This document shows, in pieces, positions 1 through 8,477 of a stretch of 64,000 bases of DNA (position 1 is the first letter of the stretch; each line of letters begins with the position of its first letter). The notes under the pieces are model-generated. The model was not told the origin of the DNA. It saw only the letters and a program-made list of their open reading frames with translations, and made no database searches. Made by a program: the position numbers and the translations under genes. This DNA comes from Lusitaniella coriacea LEGE 07157 (GTDB lineage: Bacteria > Cyanobacteriota > Cyanobacteriia > Cyanobacteriales > Spirulinaceae): positions 1-64,000 of the forward strand of contig NZ_JADEWZ010000012.1 of the NCBI RefSeq assembly GCF_015207425.1, read 5' to 3'.

Positions 1-50
1 CCCTATCTCCCTCTCATATCAAATCTTTCAAATTGCCCATCATAAAAATT

Positions 51-103
51 CACCGTGTCTCCGTGTCTCCGTGTCTCCCACTCTCCCCGTCTCCCTCTCA
101 CTC
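51..103 (-). repeat. 8-mer tandem repeat block 3' of trmJ
   Basis: Read on the minus strand this is a run of GACACGG(A/T) 8-mers plus related gggagac units. It starts exactly at the TGA stop of the methylase gene and runs away from it. It is the same B module found in the larger composite repeats near 17.3, 37.1 and 54.1 kb. Confidence 0.7.
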
Positions 104-832
104 AGCATCACCCGCTTGAGGCTTAATCGCCCACTCCACTTGCCGTAGAATGCCACGCAGCAAGGCGACTTCATCATGACTCAAACTGGCGCGATTGTAT
201 AAACGCCGGAATTTTGCCATCCTTGCGGTTGCGGTGTGGGGCTGAAGATAGCCAATTTTTAAGAGCGTGCTTTCAAGGTGTTGGTAGTACCCTTCTATGT
301 CCTCTAATCTCGCGGCTTCTGTGGTTTGAGGTGGAACGGCAAGATTGTTTTGGGACAATTGATAGAGTTCGTAGACGCAAACGGCAACGGCTTGAGCTAA
401 ATTCAACGAGGGATATTCGGGATTCGAGGGAATGCCTAAGAAGCGTTGGGCATAGTTCAATTCTTGGTTACTTAAACCCCGATATTCTGGGCCAAAAATC
501 AAGGCGGTGGGGCTGCCTTCAAGACACCAGGGGAGGACTTGTTTGGGGGTTTCTAGGGTTAGGGGAACGTGGCGATCGCGCGCTGTGGTCGCGATCGCGC
601 GCTGGCATCCCTCTAAGGCTTCTGGCAAGTTCTCAAAGCGTGTTGCACCCTCTAAAACCTCTCCCCCATGTACTGCCATGCGTCGCGCCTCTTCCCCCAA
701 AGGATCGCACTGGGGATTAACCAACACCAACTGGTACAATCCCATATTTTTCATCACCCGCGCGATCGCGCCCACATTCAATGCACCCGCAGGCTCCACT
801 AAAACAATCCGCACGTTGGTTGCCAAATTCAA
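98..832 (-). CDS. trmJ: TrmJ-like SpoU-family RNA methyltransferase
   Basis: SPOUT (TrmH/SpoU) methylase of 244 aa, expected to 2'-O-methylate a tRNA anticodon-loop nucleotide with S-adenosylmethionine in the cytoplasm. The three family motifs are visible: the N-terminal NVGAIAR stretch (19-25), LIFGPEYRGLSNQEL (111-125) and IPSNPEYPSLNLAQAVAV (134-151), which together form the knotted cofactor site. Where enterobacterial TrmJ has GRE in motif 2, this one has GPE. The length and the NPEYPSLNLAQAV motif favour TrmJ over TrmH or TrmL. The gene lies 45 bp downstream of a Ser/Thr kinase on the same strand and may be cotranscribed with it. Its stop codon abuts a tandem-repeat block. Confidence 0.85.
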   Translation of the reverse strand: MNLATNVRIVLVEPAGALNVGAIARVMKNMGLYQLVLVNPQCDPLGEEARRMAVHGGEVLEGATRFENLPEALEGCQRAIATTARDRHVPLTLETPKQVLPWCLEGSPTALIFGPEYRGLSNQELNYAQRFLGIPSNPEYPSLNLAQAVAVCVYELYQLSQNNLAVPPQTTEAARLEDIEGYYQHLESTLLKIGYLQPHTATARMAKFRRLYNRASLSHDEVALLRGILRQVEWAIKPQAGDAE

Positions 833-877
833 ACTATGCCCTACGCCAATTCAATACTGTAATACAGTAGCGCAAAG

Positions 878-2296
878 TTATGCGGGTTGTGCTTCGCAAG
901 TATTTTGAGTTCGCTGCTTCCAAATCCAGCCGGAATAGGGCGCGCGAATTTCCAGCCAGCCCCGTTCTTCTTTTCCCGTGACCGCCACTTGAACGCCAAC
1001 AGCAACGACCTTTCCGGTTTTCTCGCCCCCAGCACGGACGCGCACATTAGAGGGTTTAACGACCACTGTGCAATCCTTCTGGAGTTTGGTTTGCCGATCT
1101 GCGGAAATGTGATGCGCGGCGAACCGAGCAGACAAGGGCAAGCGGAAAGTTGACACCGCCGCGATCGCGACAAGGGCAACGGTTCCTAAGCTCAGGAACA
1201 AAGGTAATTTGGGAACGGGGGGCAGGGGGTCAATCGGACGATACTGAGGGGGGCGGGGAGCGGTAGACGGACGAGAAGGCGCGATTGTAACGGTATTTTG
1301 ATGGGAAGATACCTCTGGGGAAGTGGGGAGGGGAACCGAAGAATCGGCGTTTTTCACCGTTGGTACAGCTCGCGAAGCAGAGAGGGGGCGCAAAGCTCGA
1401 AGCGCCAAACGATAGCCCTGACTCAGATAATAGCGACCCATTTGGCGAGTCGCGATCGCCAATGCTTGGGGCGTTAAAGGTTGTGTGAGGGGTTCGAGGG
1501 CTTGCAGAACTTCCGTCGCCGATTGATAGCGGTATGCGAAGTAGTTTCGCACCATTTGGCTGATAATTGCAGCAAACAAATCGCTAACCTGGGCGCGATC
1601 TTGCCATAACAAATCTCCCGTATCCTCATTCTCTGGCAGTTGGGTGGGATTCACCCCGGTTAATGCCTGAACCGCGATCGCGCCCAGGGCATAAATATCG
1701 CTGCTCGGTCGCGGTCTGCCTTGACTCTGCTCGCTGGGCATATAGCCCGGAGTCCCAATGGCAACCGTATCGTTTGTCGCCGCAATTCCCGGCATCTGGA
1801 TTTGTTTGACCGCCCCAAAATCCACCAAAACCAGTTGTCGGTCGGTCGCGCGACGAATCAAATTATCCGGTTTGATATCCCGATGAATCACGCCATTATC
1901 GTGGACAAATTCCAGAATCGGTAATACTTCTTGCAAAAGCTTGAGAACTTGACCCTCACTCCAGCGCTGACCGGGTTTCAATTCTGCACTGAGGGGATGT
2001 CCGGCAATATATTCCTGAACGAGAAAAAATTCTTCATTTTCTTCAAAATAAGCGAGTAATCGGGGTATTTTGTCATATTTTCCCACCTTCTCTAAGGTTT
2101 CTGCTTCGCTATTAAACAGTCGCCGAGCCATTTGCAAAAATTCCGGATCGCTCGTAGCGGGTTTAAGCTGTTTGACGACGCAAGTGGGGTTTCCCGGACG
2201 ACGGGTATCTTTCGCAATGTAGGTTCGACCAAATCCCCCTTGACCTAAGCCTTTAACTACCTGATAGCGCCGATCTAAGAGTGTGCCGATCGTCAT
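878..2296 (-). CDS. Ser/Thr protein kinase with TM segment and C-terminal SH3b-like domain
   Basis: Hanks-type protein kinase of 472 aa. The Gly loop GLGQGGFG (16-23), catalytic Lys42 (VVKQ), HRDIKPDN (138-145) and DFG (159-161) are all intact, so it should be active. A Pro-rich linker follows the kinase domain (about 310-360), then one hydrophobic segment around 365-388 and a C-terminal bacterial SH3-like domain (about 408-465: NVRVRAGG...GWLEIRAPYSGW). The topology implies a cytosolic kinase and an external or periplasmic SH3 sensor, as in many cyanobacterial Spk kinases. Upstream it is divergent from a cyclase gene; downstream it precedes trmJ by 45 bp. The substrate is unknown. Confidence 0.9.
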   Translation of the reverse strand: MTIGTLLDRRYQVVKGLGQGGFGRTYIAKDTRRPGNPTCVVKQLKPATSDPEFLQMARRLFNSEAETLEKVGKYDKIPRLLAYFEENEEFFLVQEYIAGHPLSAELKPGQRWSEGQVLKLLQEVLPILEFVHDNGVIHRDIKPDNLIRRATDRQLVLVDFGAVKQIQMPGIAATNDTVAIGTPGYMPSEQSQGRPRPSSDIYALGAIAVQALTGVNPTQLPENEDTGDLLWQDRAQVSDLFAAIISQMVRNYFAYRYQSATEVLQALEPLTQPLTPQALAIATRQMGRYYLSQGYRLALRALRPLSASRAVPTVKNADSSVPLPTSPEVSSHQNTVTIAPSRPSTAPRPPQYRPIDPLPPVPKLPLFLSLGTVALVAIAAVSTFRLPLSARFAAHHISADRQTKLQKDCTVVVKPSNVRVRAGGEKTGKVVAVGVQVAVTGKEERGWLEIRAPYSGWIWKQRTQNTCEAQPA

Positions 2297-2451
2297 ATCA
2301 CTTACCTATAAGGTACAACACTGGTAGGGATAGACTGATTTTGGGGATTGAATGTTTCGGGCAAGTCTGCGAAAAATGGAAAGGGGCGGTCATATTATAT
2401 TCACAACCGATGCACCGTATTCTGGATAAGAATGCCATACTTGATGATTAG

Positions 2452-2470
2452 TGAGGGGTTGAACCCCTCA
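2452..2470. repeat. Perfect 9-bp inverted repeat in divergent promoter region
   Basis: TGAGGGGTT-G-AACCCCTCA is a perfect inverted repeat in the 232-bp gap between the divergent kinase and cyclase genes, 59 bp before the cyclase ATG. It could be an operator or a small dispersed palindrome; no second copy was noticed in the window. Confidence 0.5.
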
Positions 2471-2528
2471 GACAACCCTTGCACCCCAGACTTTTAACCA
2501 TCTTCCCAGGGAGGGATCGATCCGAGCG

Positions 2529-4133
2529 ATGGCAGAATTTTCGCTACTCCTACACCAGGACAATACAAAAATTTCTATTCCCAGCGATTGCGAGGAATTT
2601 ACAATTGGTCGTCTGCCAGAATGCGATTGGTGTTTGCCCTTTGCCGGAATTTCTCGCTGTCACGCCCGTTTGCGCAAAAGCCCATCGGGAGCATGGCGGA
2701 TTGAAGACATGGGCAGTAAAAATGGCACGCGCTTGAACGAGCGTCCGGTCACGGCATCTCAAGTCGTTCGGGATGGCGATACGATTTGGCTGGGGGATAT
2801 TAGCCTGCAAGCGATCCTGAGCGCCTCCCAGCCCGATCTCCCCCCGGTAACGGCTCCCCTTCCCAGTCGCACGACCATTTTGCACAATGTTAAAGAGTTG
2901 CAACAACAATGGATTCAGGCCAGCAGTGGGCAAGGGGAGACGAGCAACAAAGATACGACGATCGATCGCCTCAAAGAGTTAGTGGAGATTGGCAAACATT
3001 TGAGCGCGGCGGCATCTATTGAAGATATTTTTGACCGGGTGCAGGAGGTGGTGTTTCGCTATATCACCAGTATCGATCGCTTGGCGTTATTGGTTGATGT
3101 GGAGGATTGTGGCGAATTGCAACTCCTCAATGCTGCCGCCAGGGATAGCGCCCAGCAACCCACCCTCATTCGCAATGGCAGTTGGATCAGTCAAAGCATT
3201 TGCCAGAAAGTCTTTACCGAACAAGTTGCGATTCAAACCGCAGACGCTCAACTCGACGAGCGTTTTGAGGGACAACAGAGTATTTTGTTGAAAAATATTA
3301 AAAGCGCGATCGCGGTTCCCATTTGGGATGAAGATAAAGTCGTGGGAGTTTTGTATGCCGATGCCAACCATTCCGCCAGCGATTGGGCAGAAGAAGGCGC
3401 AGAAGACCTCAGCTTTTTTTCCGCCCTTGCCAACCTCGTTGCCGCAAACGTTCAGCGTTGGTTGCTCGCCCAAAAACTCAGAAGCGAAGAAACCCTGCGC
3501 CAGCGCCTCGAACGCTATCACTCCCCTGCCGTGGTACAACAATTAATAGCCCTGGGCGCGATCGCGGACGGTCGTCTTCCCCCCGCAGAAAGCGAAATTA
3601 GCATTCTTTTCGCCGATATTGTCGGTTTTACCGCCCTTTCCGAACGACTCACCCCCGCCAAAATCGCCCAACTCCTCAACAGCTTCTTTGAAGAAATGCT
3701 CCAAGAAGTCTTCACCTTTGGTGGAACCTTAGATAAATACATCGGCGACTGTATTATGACCTTTTTTGGCGCACCAGAACCCCAGCGCGATCGCGCAGAC
3801 CGCGCCGTCGGTGCCGCAATGGGAATGCTCAAACGTCTCGAACGCCTCAACGCCTCCGGTCAACTCGGAGAAACCCTGCAACTCCGCATCGCCATCAATA
3901 GCGGTAAAGCCGTCATCGGCGATGTCGGCAGTTCCCAGCGCGTAGACTACACCGCCCTCGGCGCAACCATCAACCTCGCCGCCCGCATGGAAGCCATTTG
4001 CCCCCCAGGAGAATGCGTCATTAGCGAAGCCACCTATCAACTCCTCACCCAGAAAAACAACTTTCAAGAAATGGGCGAGTATCGTTTCAAAGGCATCGAA
4101 CGACCCATCAAAATCTATTGCACGCAACGCTAG
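2529..4133 (+). CDS. FHA-GAF class III adenylate cyclase
   Basis: Soluble class III nucleotidyl cyclase of 534 aa. An N-terminal FHA phosphothreonine-binding domain (about 20-85, with FTIGR, ISRCHA and SKNGT) is followed by a GAF domain (about 150-310) and the catalytic domain (about 345-530). The metal-binding FADIVGFT motif is near residue 360. The specificity Lys lies in LDKYIGDC, and the second specificity position is in the DYTALG stretch, a microbial adenylate-type arrangement, so cAMP is the expected product. The FHA domain suggests control by a Ser/Thr kinase, and such a kinase is encoded divergently 232 bp away; this partnership is an inference. The ATG at 2529 gives a complete FHA domain. 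Confidence 0.9.
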   Translation: MAEFSLLLHQDNTKISIPSDCEEFTIGRLPECDWCLPFAGISRCHARLRKSPSGAWRIEDMGSKNGTRLNERPVTASQVVRDGDTIWLGDISLQAILSASQPDLPPVTAPLPSRTTILHNVKELQQQWIQASSGQGETSNKDTTIDRLKELVEIGKHLSAAASIEDIFDRVQEVVFRYITSIDRLALLVDVEDCGELQLLNAAARDSAQQPTLIRNGSWISQSICQKVFTEQVAIQTADAQLDERFEGQQSILLKNIKSAIAVPIWDEDKVVGVLYADANHSASDWAEEGAEDLSFFSALANLVAANVQRWLLAQKLRSEETLRQRLERYHSPAVVQQLIALGAIADGRLPPAESEISILFADIVGFTALSERLTPAKIAQLLNSFFEEMLQEVFTFGGTLDKYIGDCIMTFFGAPEPQRDRADRAVGAAMGMLKRLERLNASGQLGETLQLRIAINSGKAVIGDVGSSQRVDYTALGATINLAARMEAICPPGECVISEATYQLLTQKNNFQEMGEYRFKGIERPIKIYCTQR

Positions 4134-4431
4134 TGATTTGTCAATCGCGAACAATCCTCCATTTCAATCTTGATAGAGTACTAGCAGTAGGTCGATTTGC
4201 TCTTTGCGTTCCCTGACCTGCCAACCGCGAAAAGCCGTCCGTTCCAGGCACGCAACCGCCCCAAGAGGTTCGGAAAACTACACTTACTTAGAAGCCATAA
4301 CCCAGTCACTATAGAGATCGAGTGCGTTAACTAATTTATTGAAGTGAGATTAAGACTCCCGGTCGATATCTGCGCTCTACAAACTACGCCCTCCCTATAG
4401 TTGTAATTACACCGGAGCAATACTTTTAAAT
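4134..4431. other. Intergenic region, dnaK upstream
   Basis: There are 298 bp with no gene. No CIRCE element (TTAGCACTC-N9-GAGTGCTAA) is visible before dnaK. No promoter can be assigned by eye. Confidence 0.5.
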
Positions 4432-6348
4432 ATGGCAAAAGTTGTTGGCATTGATTTAGGAACGACAAACTCCTGCGTTGCTGTTATTGAAGGGGGTAAA
4501 CCCACTGTTATTGCAAACGCAGAAGGATTTAGAACCACCCCATCCGTTGTTGCCTACGCGAAAAATGGCGACCGCCTCGTCGGTCAAATTGCCAAGCGTC
4601 AGGCAGTGATGAACCCGCCCAATACCTTCTACTCCGTTAAGCGATTCATCGGTCGCAAATTCGACGAAGTAACCAACGAAACCACAGAAGTCTCATACAA
4701 AGTTCTGCGGGATAACAACGGTAACGTTAAGCTAGACTGCCCCGCCCTCAACAAACAGTTTGCACCCGAAGAAATTGCCGCTCAAGTTCTGCGCAAACTG
4801 ATTGAAGACGCGAGCAAGTATCTCGGCGAAACCGTAACCGAAGCAGTGATTACCGTTCCCGCATACTTCAACGACTCCCAGCGCCAAGCCACCAAAGATG
4901 CAGGCAAAATCGCTGGAATTGAAGTCAAACGGATCATCAACGAACCGACCGCAGCCGCCCTCGCCTACGGTTTAGATAAAAAGAGTAACGAAACCATCCT
5001 CGTTTTTGACCTAGGGGGCGGAACCTTCGATGTTTCCATCCTGGAAGTCGGCGACGGCGTATTTGAAGTTCTCGCAACTTCCGGCGATACCCATCTCGGC
5101 GGTGACGACTTCGATAAAAAGATCGTAGACCACCTCGCCGCACAATTTAAGTCAGATGAAGGCATTGACCTGCGCCAAGACAAGCAAGCCCTACAGCGCC
5201 TCACAGAAGCCGCAGAAAAGGCAAAAATCGAACTGTCCAGCGTAACCCAGGCAGATATCAACCTGCCCTTCATTACCGCAACCCAAGACGGGCCCAAGCA
5301 CCTCGACACCACCCTAACCCGGCAGAAATTTGAAGAAATCTGCTCCGACCTCATCGACCGTTGCGGCATTCCTGTGAACAACGCAATTCGCGATGCAAAG
5401 CTCGACAAGAGCGCCATTGACGAAATCGTACTTGTCGGAGGTTCGACCCGAATTCCGGCAGTACAAGAGTTAGTCAAGCGCATTTTGGGCAAAGACCCCA
5501 ACCAAAGCGTCAACCCCGATGAAGTGGTTGCTGTCGGTGCGGCGATTCAAGGCGGCGTTCTCGCCGGAGATGTTAAGGACATTCTGCTCCTGGACGTAAC
5601 TCCCCTCTCCTTGGGCGTGGAAACCTTGGGCGGCGTAATGACCAAAATTATTACGCGCAACACCACAATTCCCACCAAGAAATCGGAAGTCTTCTCTACC
5701 GCAGTGGACGGTCAAACCAACGTTGAAATTCATGTTCTTCAAGGGGAACGGGAATTCGCGAAAGACAATAAGAGTTTGGGAACGTTCCGCCTCGATGGAA
5801 TTCCCCCAGCAGCGCGAGGCGTACCTCAAATTGAAGTCACCTTCGATATTGATGCCAACGGAATTCTCAATGTCACCGCGAAGGATAAAGGCACTGGGAA
5901 AGAGCAATCCATCAGCATTACGGGTGCTTCGACTCTACCCAGCGACGAGGTTGACCGCATGGTTAACGAAGCGGAATCGAATGCGACAGCCGACCAAGAA
6001 CGTCGCGAGAAAATCGACCGCAAGAACCAAGCTGATTCCTTAGTCTACCAAGCAGAGAAACAGCTCAGTGAATTAGGTGATAAAGTCTCTGGGGAAGATA
6101 AAACCAAGGCTGAAGGGTTGATTAAGGACTTGCGCGAAGCAGTCGATCGGGAAGACGATGAGAAAATTAAGACGGTGATGCCTGAGTTACAGCAAACTCT
6201 CTACAGCATTGGTAGCAGCGTTTATCAACAAGCTGACGCGGCTGCACCGCAAAGTGAGAGTGGAGGTGTGGATGATTCTGATTCCGATTCCTCTTCCTCT
6301 GATGGAGGTGATGATGTGATCGATGCGGAGTTCTCCGAAACGAAGTAG
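4432..6348 (+). CDS. dnaK: Chaperone DnaK (Hsp70)
   Basis: Hsp70 chaperone of 638 aa, the usual length for the family. It begins with the ATPase phosphate-1 motif [13 protein letters not shown], has the [13 protein letters not shown] phosphate-2 motif and the [13 protein letters not shown] connector, and ends with the acidic tail DDVIDAEF typical of bacterial DnaK. It binds exposed hydrophobic stretches in an ATP cycle with DnaJ and GrpE, neither of which is in this window. Cyanobacteria usually carry three DnaK paralogues; the compact length and normal tail fit the housekeeping DnaK2 type, which is an inference. It stands alone, followed by a strong terminator at 6396. Confidence 0.97.
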   Translation: MAKVVGIDLGTTNSCVAVIEGGKPTVIANAEGFRTTPSVVAYAKNGDRLVGQIAKRQAVMNPPNTFYSVKRFIGRKFDEVTNETTEVSYKVLRDNNGNVKLDCPALNKQFAPEEIAAQVLRKLIEDASKYLGETVTEAVITVPAYFNDSQRQATKDAGKIAGIEVKRIINEPTAAALAYGLDKKSNETILVFDLGGGTFDVSILEVGDGVFEVLATSGDTHLGGDDFDKKIVDHLAAQFKSDEGIDLRQDKQALQRLTEAAEKAKIELSSVTQADINLPFITATQDGPKHLDTTLTRQKFEEICSDLIDRCGIPVNNAIRDAKLDKSAIDEIVLVGGSTRIPAVQELVKRILGKDPNQSVNPDEVVAVGAAIQGGVLAGDVKDILLLDVTPLSLGVETLGGVMTKIITRNTTIPTKKSEVFSTAVDGQTNVEIHVLQGEREFAKDNKSLGTFRLDGIPPAARGVPQIEVTFDIDANGILNVTAKDKGTGKEQSISITGASTLPSDEVDRMVNEAESNATADQERREKIDRKNQADSLVYQAEKQLSELGDKVSGEDKTKAEGLIKDLREAVDREDDEKIKTVMPELQQTLYSIGSSVYQQADAAAPQSESGGVDDSDSDSSSSDGGDDVIDAEFSETK

Positions 6349-6395
6349 TACAAATCGCGTCAACAACCTTGACCGCTATTCACTAATATTGCTCT

Positions 6396-6419
6396 AGGCA
6401 GGCTTGACCTGCCTTTTTT
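6396..6419 (+). terminator. Rho-independent terminator of dnaK
   Basis: AGGCAGG-CTTGA-CCTGCCT is a perfect 7-bp stem with a 5-nt loop, followed by five T, 47 bp after the dnaK stop. Confidence 0.85.
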
Positions 6420-6441
6420 GTTTGCTTGCTATATTTCAAGG

Positions 6442-6467
6442 AAAAAAAGCTTCCCTTTTGGGGAAGC
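6442..6467 (-). terminator. Terminator of the first porin gene
   Basis: On the minus strand GCTTCCC-caaaa-GGGAAGC is followed by seven T. It lies about 80 bp after the porin stop at 6547, beyond a conserved 3' UTR stem. The gap between it and the dnaK terminator is about 20 bp. Confidence 0.8.
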
Positions 6468-6482
6468 CAGAACGTATATGGA

Positions 6483-6520
6483 CTTGAGAAAATGATTGTC
6501 TTCTTAAGGGTTCTCTCAAG
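6483..6520 (-). other. Conserved 3' UTR inverted repeat, porin 1
   Basis: CTTGAGA (6483-6489) and TCTCAAG (6514-6520) can pair around a 24-nt loop. The same stem recurs after the second porin (8355-8409) with a different loop and a conserved GGTGTGAGG flank. The stem lies between the stop codon and the terminator. Confidence 0.5.
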
Positions 6521-6546
6521 ATCCGGTGTGAGGTGAAATACGAGTC

Positions 6547-8205
6547 TTAGAATTTAAAGCGAGTCCGAATTGCCCCGATATAGATCGTGTCGTTGATGCT
6601 GTTGTGTTCGGGATTGAAAATCGCCATAAATCCCGGCGTAATCGTAATGTTATCCGAGACAGGATAGCGATACTGGGCTTCAATCAAAATCGACGTACTA
6701 GGATCGCTAAAACCATTGCTGACGCTAGTTGCTTTCGGCGGCATCCCCACAATTAAACCCAGAACGCTCCCTTCCTTGAGTAAGTCCAGAAATGCTACAT
6801 TTGCCGCCCACGTCCACAAATCCGCATCTCCGCCGCCAATTTCGGCATTAGCTGCCATGTAACCGCCCCAACCCGCAATATTAATATTTGGGGTGACGCG
6901 CCAACTGGCTTGAACGCCAAAACGCTCCGAGGAGGTGGGAAGGGGATCGTCATTTACATCGAGGAATGGTCGGCGAGCAAGGCGACTGCCCGTACTTCCC
7001 GTCAGGTTAACATCGCTACTACTTTGATAGCTATGGAGATAGGAAAAGGAGAGATCGAGTACTTCTGCAATTTCGCTGAAATTAAGCTGCACTCCTGCGG
7101 TATAGCTACCATTGAACAATCCTTCTCCGGCACTCGCGATCGCGGCATCATCGGTGAGATAAGCAAGATCGACACTGATGAGGTCGTTAAACTTAATATT
7201 AGTGCCTGCACCCGTTCCTTCCGTCGGTCGGAAAATAAACGGATTTTTACGTCCAAAACGACTCAGCGCGCCACTCCCACCACTGTCAAAAAATGGGTTG
7301 GTGGGATCTGCTATTTCGTCAAAATCGAGTCCGGAGGTTCCCACAAAAAAGCGCAAATTTTCTCCCACCGGGAAGCGGTAGTACAGGTCATTGACCTCTA
7401 GATTATTTCCCGGTCCCCCATCGTGTCCCAAGCGAGACATATCCGTTCGCGTTGCGTTAGCGAAACTCTCCAAGTTACGAGCTTGTAAACGGACTCTCAA
7501 ACGGTCTTTTCCCGTAAAACTCGTATCGAGATTGAGGCGCACGCGGCTACCAAAGATAACCGTATCATCCAAGTCTCCCTGAGCTGCTTCCACAGCCCCC
7601 GTTCTCGGATTGCGTCGCCGCACCTTCTCGTCCCCAGCAATACCAGCAACAGTAAAGAGGACTTCCCCATTCAAGCGAGTGGTGGTTGAGAATTGGTGAT
7701 CCTCAAGGAAAGCCGTCCGGGCTTCGAGATTATCTACGCGAGTGCCAAGAGAGGCGAGTTCTGTTTCAAATTCCTGCATTAAGCGTCGCAGGGTTTCGAG
7801 GTCTTCGCGGGTGACAAAATCGGCTGTTGCTGCTGCGATTAAGCGCTCGATTTGGTTCAAGCAGGCGTTTAAACCCGCAGCAAATTCGTAGCGGCTGAGG
7901 GCGCGGTTGCCCCGGAAGGTTCCGTCGGGATAGCCCACTAAGCAGTCGTAGCGGATGATGAGGTCGTTGAGGGCTTGGTATGCCCAATCGCTGGGACTGA
8001 CATCGCGAAATTTTGCCGCGCCTTCAACCCCTTGTCCGAGGGTTCCGTTGACTTCTTCATCGCTGTAGTTTTGAATCGTCTCTAGCAATTCGTTATTTGA
8101 CGAGACAATTTCACTTGCTTGAGCAATCCCAGAGCTAGCTAGAAGCAGAGAACTGCTCAACAGGACGGGAGATAGCATTTGCTTTTGCCAAGGGGATTTG
8201 GGCAT
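6547..8205 (-). CDS. SLH-domain OprB-family outer-membrane porin
   Basis: Cyanobacterial SLH-OprB porin of 552 aa. It has a signal peptide (1-30, ending near AQAS), an SLH domain (about 66-125, FRDVSPSDWAYQAL...YPDGTFRGNRALSRYEF) for binding peptidoglycan-linked polymer, a short coiled coil (about 130-165, ELASLGTRVDNLEARTAFLE), then a beta-barrel of the carbohydrate-porin type ending in the outer-membrane signature Phe (RTRFKF). It should form a channel for small solutes or ions; the substrate is unknown. It is a tandem paralogue of the next porin, with an almost identical N-terminal third and a divergent barrel. Each has its own terminator, so they are probably separately transcribed. Confidence 0.92.
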   Translation of the reverse strand: MPKSPWQKQMLSPVLLSSSLLLASSGIAQASEIVSSNNELLETIQNYSDEEVNGTLGQGVEGAAKFRDVSPSDWAYQALNDLIIRYDCLVGYPDGTFRGNRALSRYEFAAGLNACLNQIERLIAAATADFVTREDLETLRRLMQEFETELASLGTRVDNLEARTAFLEDHQFSTTTRLNGEVLFTVAGIAGDEKVRRRNPRTGAVEAAQGDLDDTVIFGSRVRLNLDTSFTGKDRLRVRLQARNLESFANATRTDMSRLGHDGGPGNNLEVNDLYYRFPVGENLRFFVGTSGLDFDEIADPTNPFFDSGGSGALSRFGRKNPFIFRPTEGTGAGTNIKFNDLISVDLAYLTDDAAIASAGEGLFNGSYTAGVQLNFSEIAEVLDLSFSYLHSYQSSSDVNLTGSTGSRLARRPFLDVNDDPLPTSSERFGVQASWRVTPNINIAGWGGYMAANAEIGGGDADLWTWAANVAFLDLLKEGSVLGLIVGMPPKATSVSNGFSDPSTSILIEAQYRYPVSDNITITPGFMAIFNPEHNSINDTIYIGAIRTRFKF

Positions 8206-8312
8206 TGTTGTGATTCTCGTACTTCAATAAATAATTCGGCGTAAATTGCGTAGATGCTACCTCTTTTTGCAAAGCGGCTTTGTCGGCTGGCTGACAACAA
8301 TGTTTTCGTAAG

Positions 8313-8342
8313 AAAAAGCTCTCCTTATTTAAAGAAGAGCTT
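8313..8342 (-). terminator. Probable terminator of the second porin gene
   Basis: On the minus strand AGCTCT (8341-8336) pairs with AGAGCT (8322-8317), followed by a short T-run. The loop is AT-rich and long. The position, about 140 bp past the stop, matches the arrangement after the first porin. Confidence 0.55.
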
Positions 8343-8354
8343 AAGCTTAATGGA

Positions 8355-8409
8355 CTTGAGAATATCACTTTTTAGTTTGATTGTCCTTGTGCAGAACGTT
8401 TCTCTCAAG
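8355..8409 (-). other. Conserved 3' UTR inverted repeat, porin 2
   Basis: CTTGAGA (8355-8361) and TCTCAAG (8403-8409) form the same stem as at 6483-6520, here with a 41-nt loop and again flanked by GGTGTGAGG. Confidence 0.5.
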
Positions 8410-8477
8410 ACCAGGTGTGAGGGAAACAGATAAGGACTTACAATCTCTCTCGTTGGGAGAAATGCCAAGAATTGGGG

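Noticed and set aside
214-720. 168-codon plus-strand ORF opposite the TrmJ gene
   Set aside because: It is antisense to a gene with clear family motifs and has no recognisable sequence.
4134-4431. Possible CIRCE operator before dnaK
   Set aside because: The inverted repeat TTAGCACTC-N9-GAGTGCTAA is not present.
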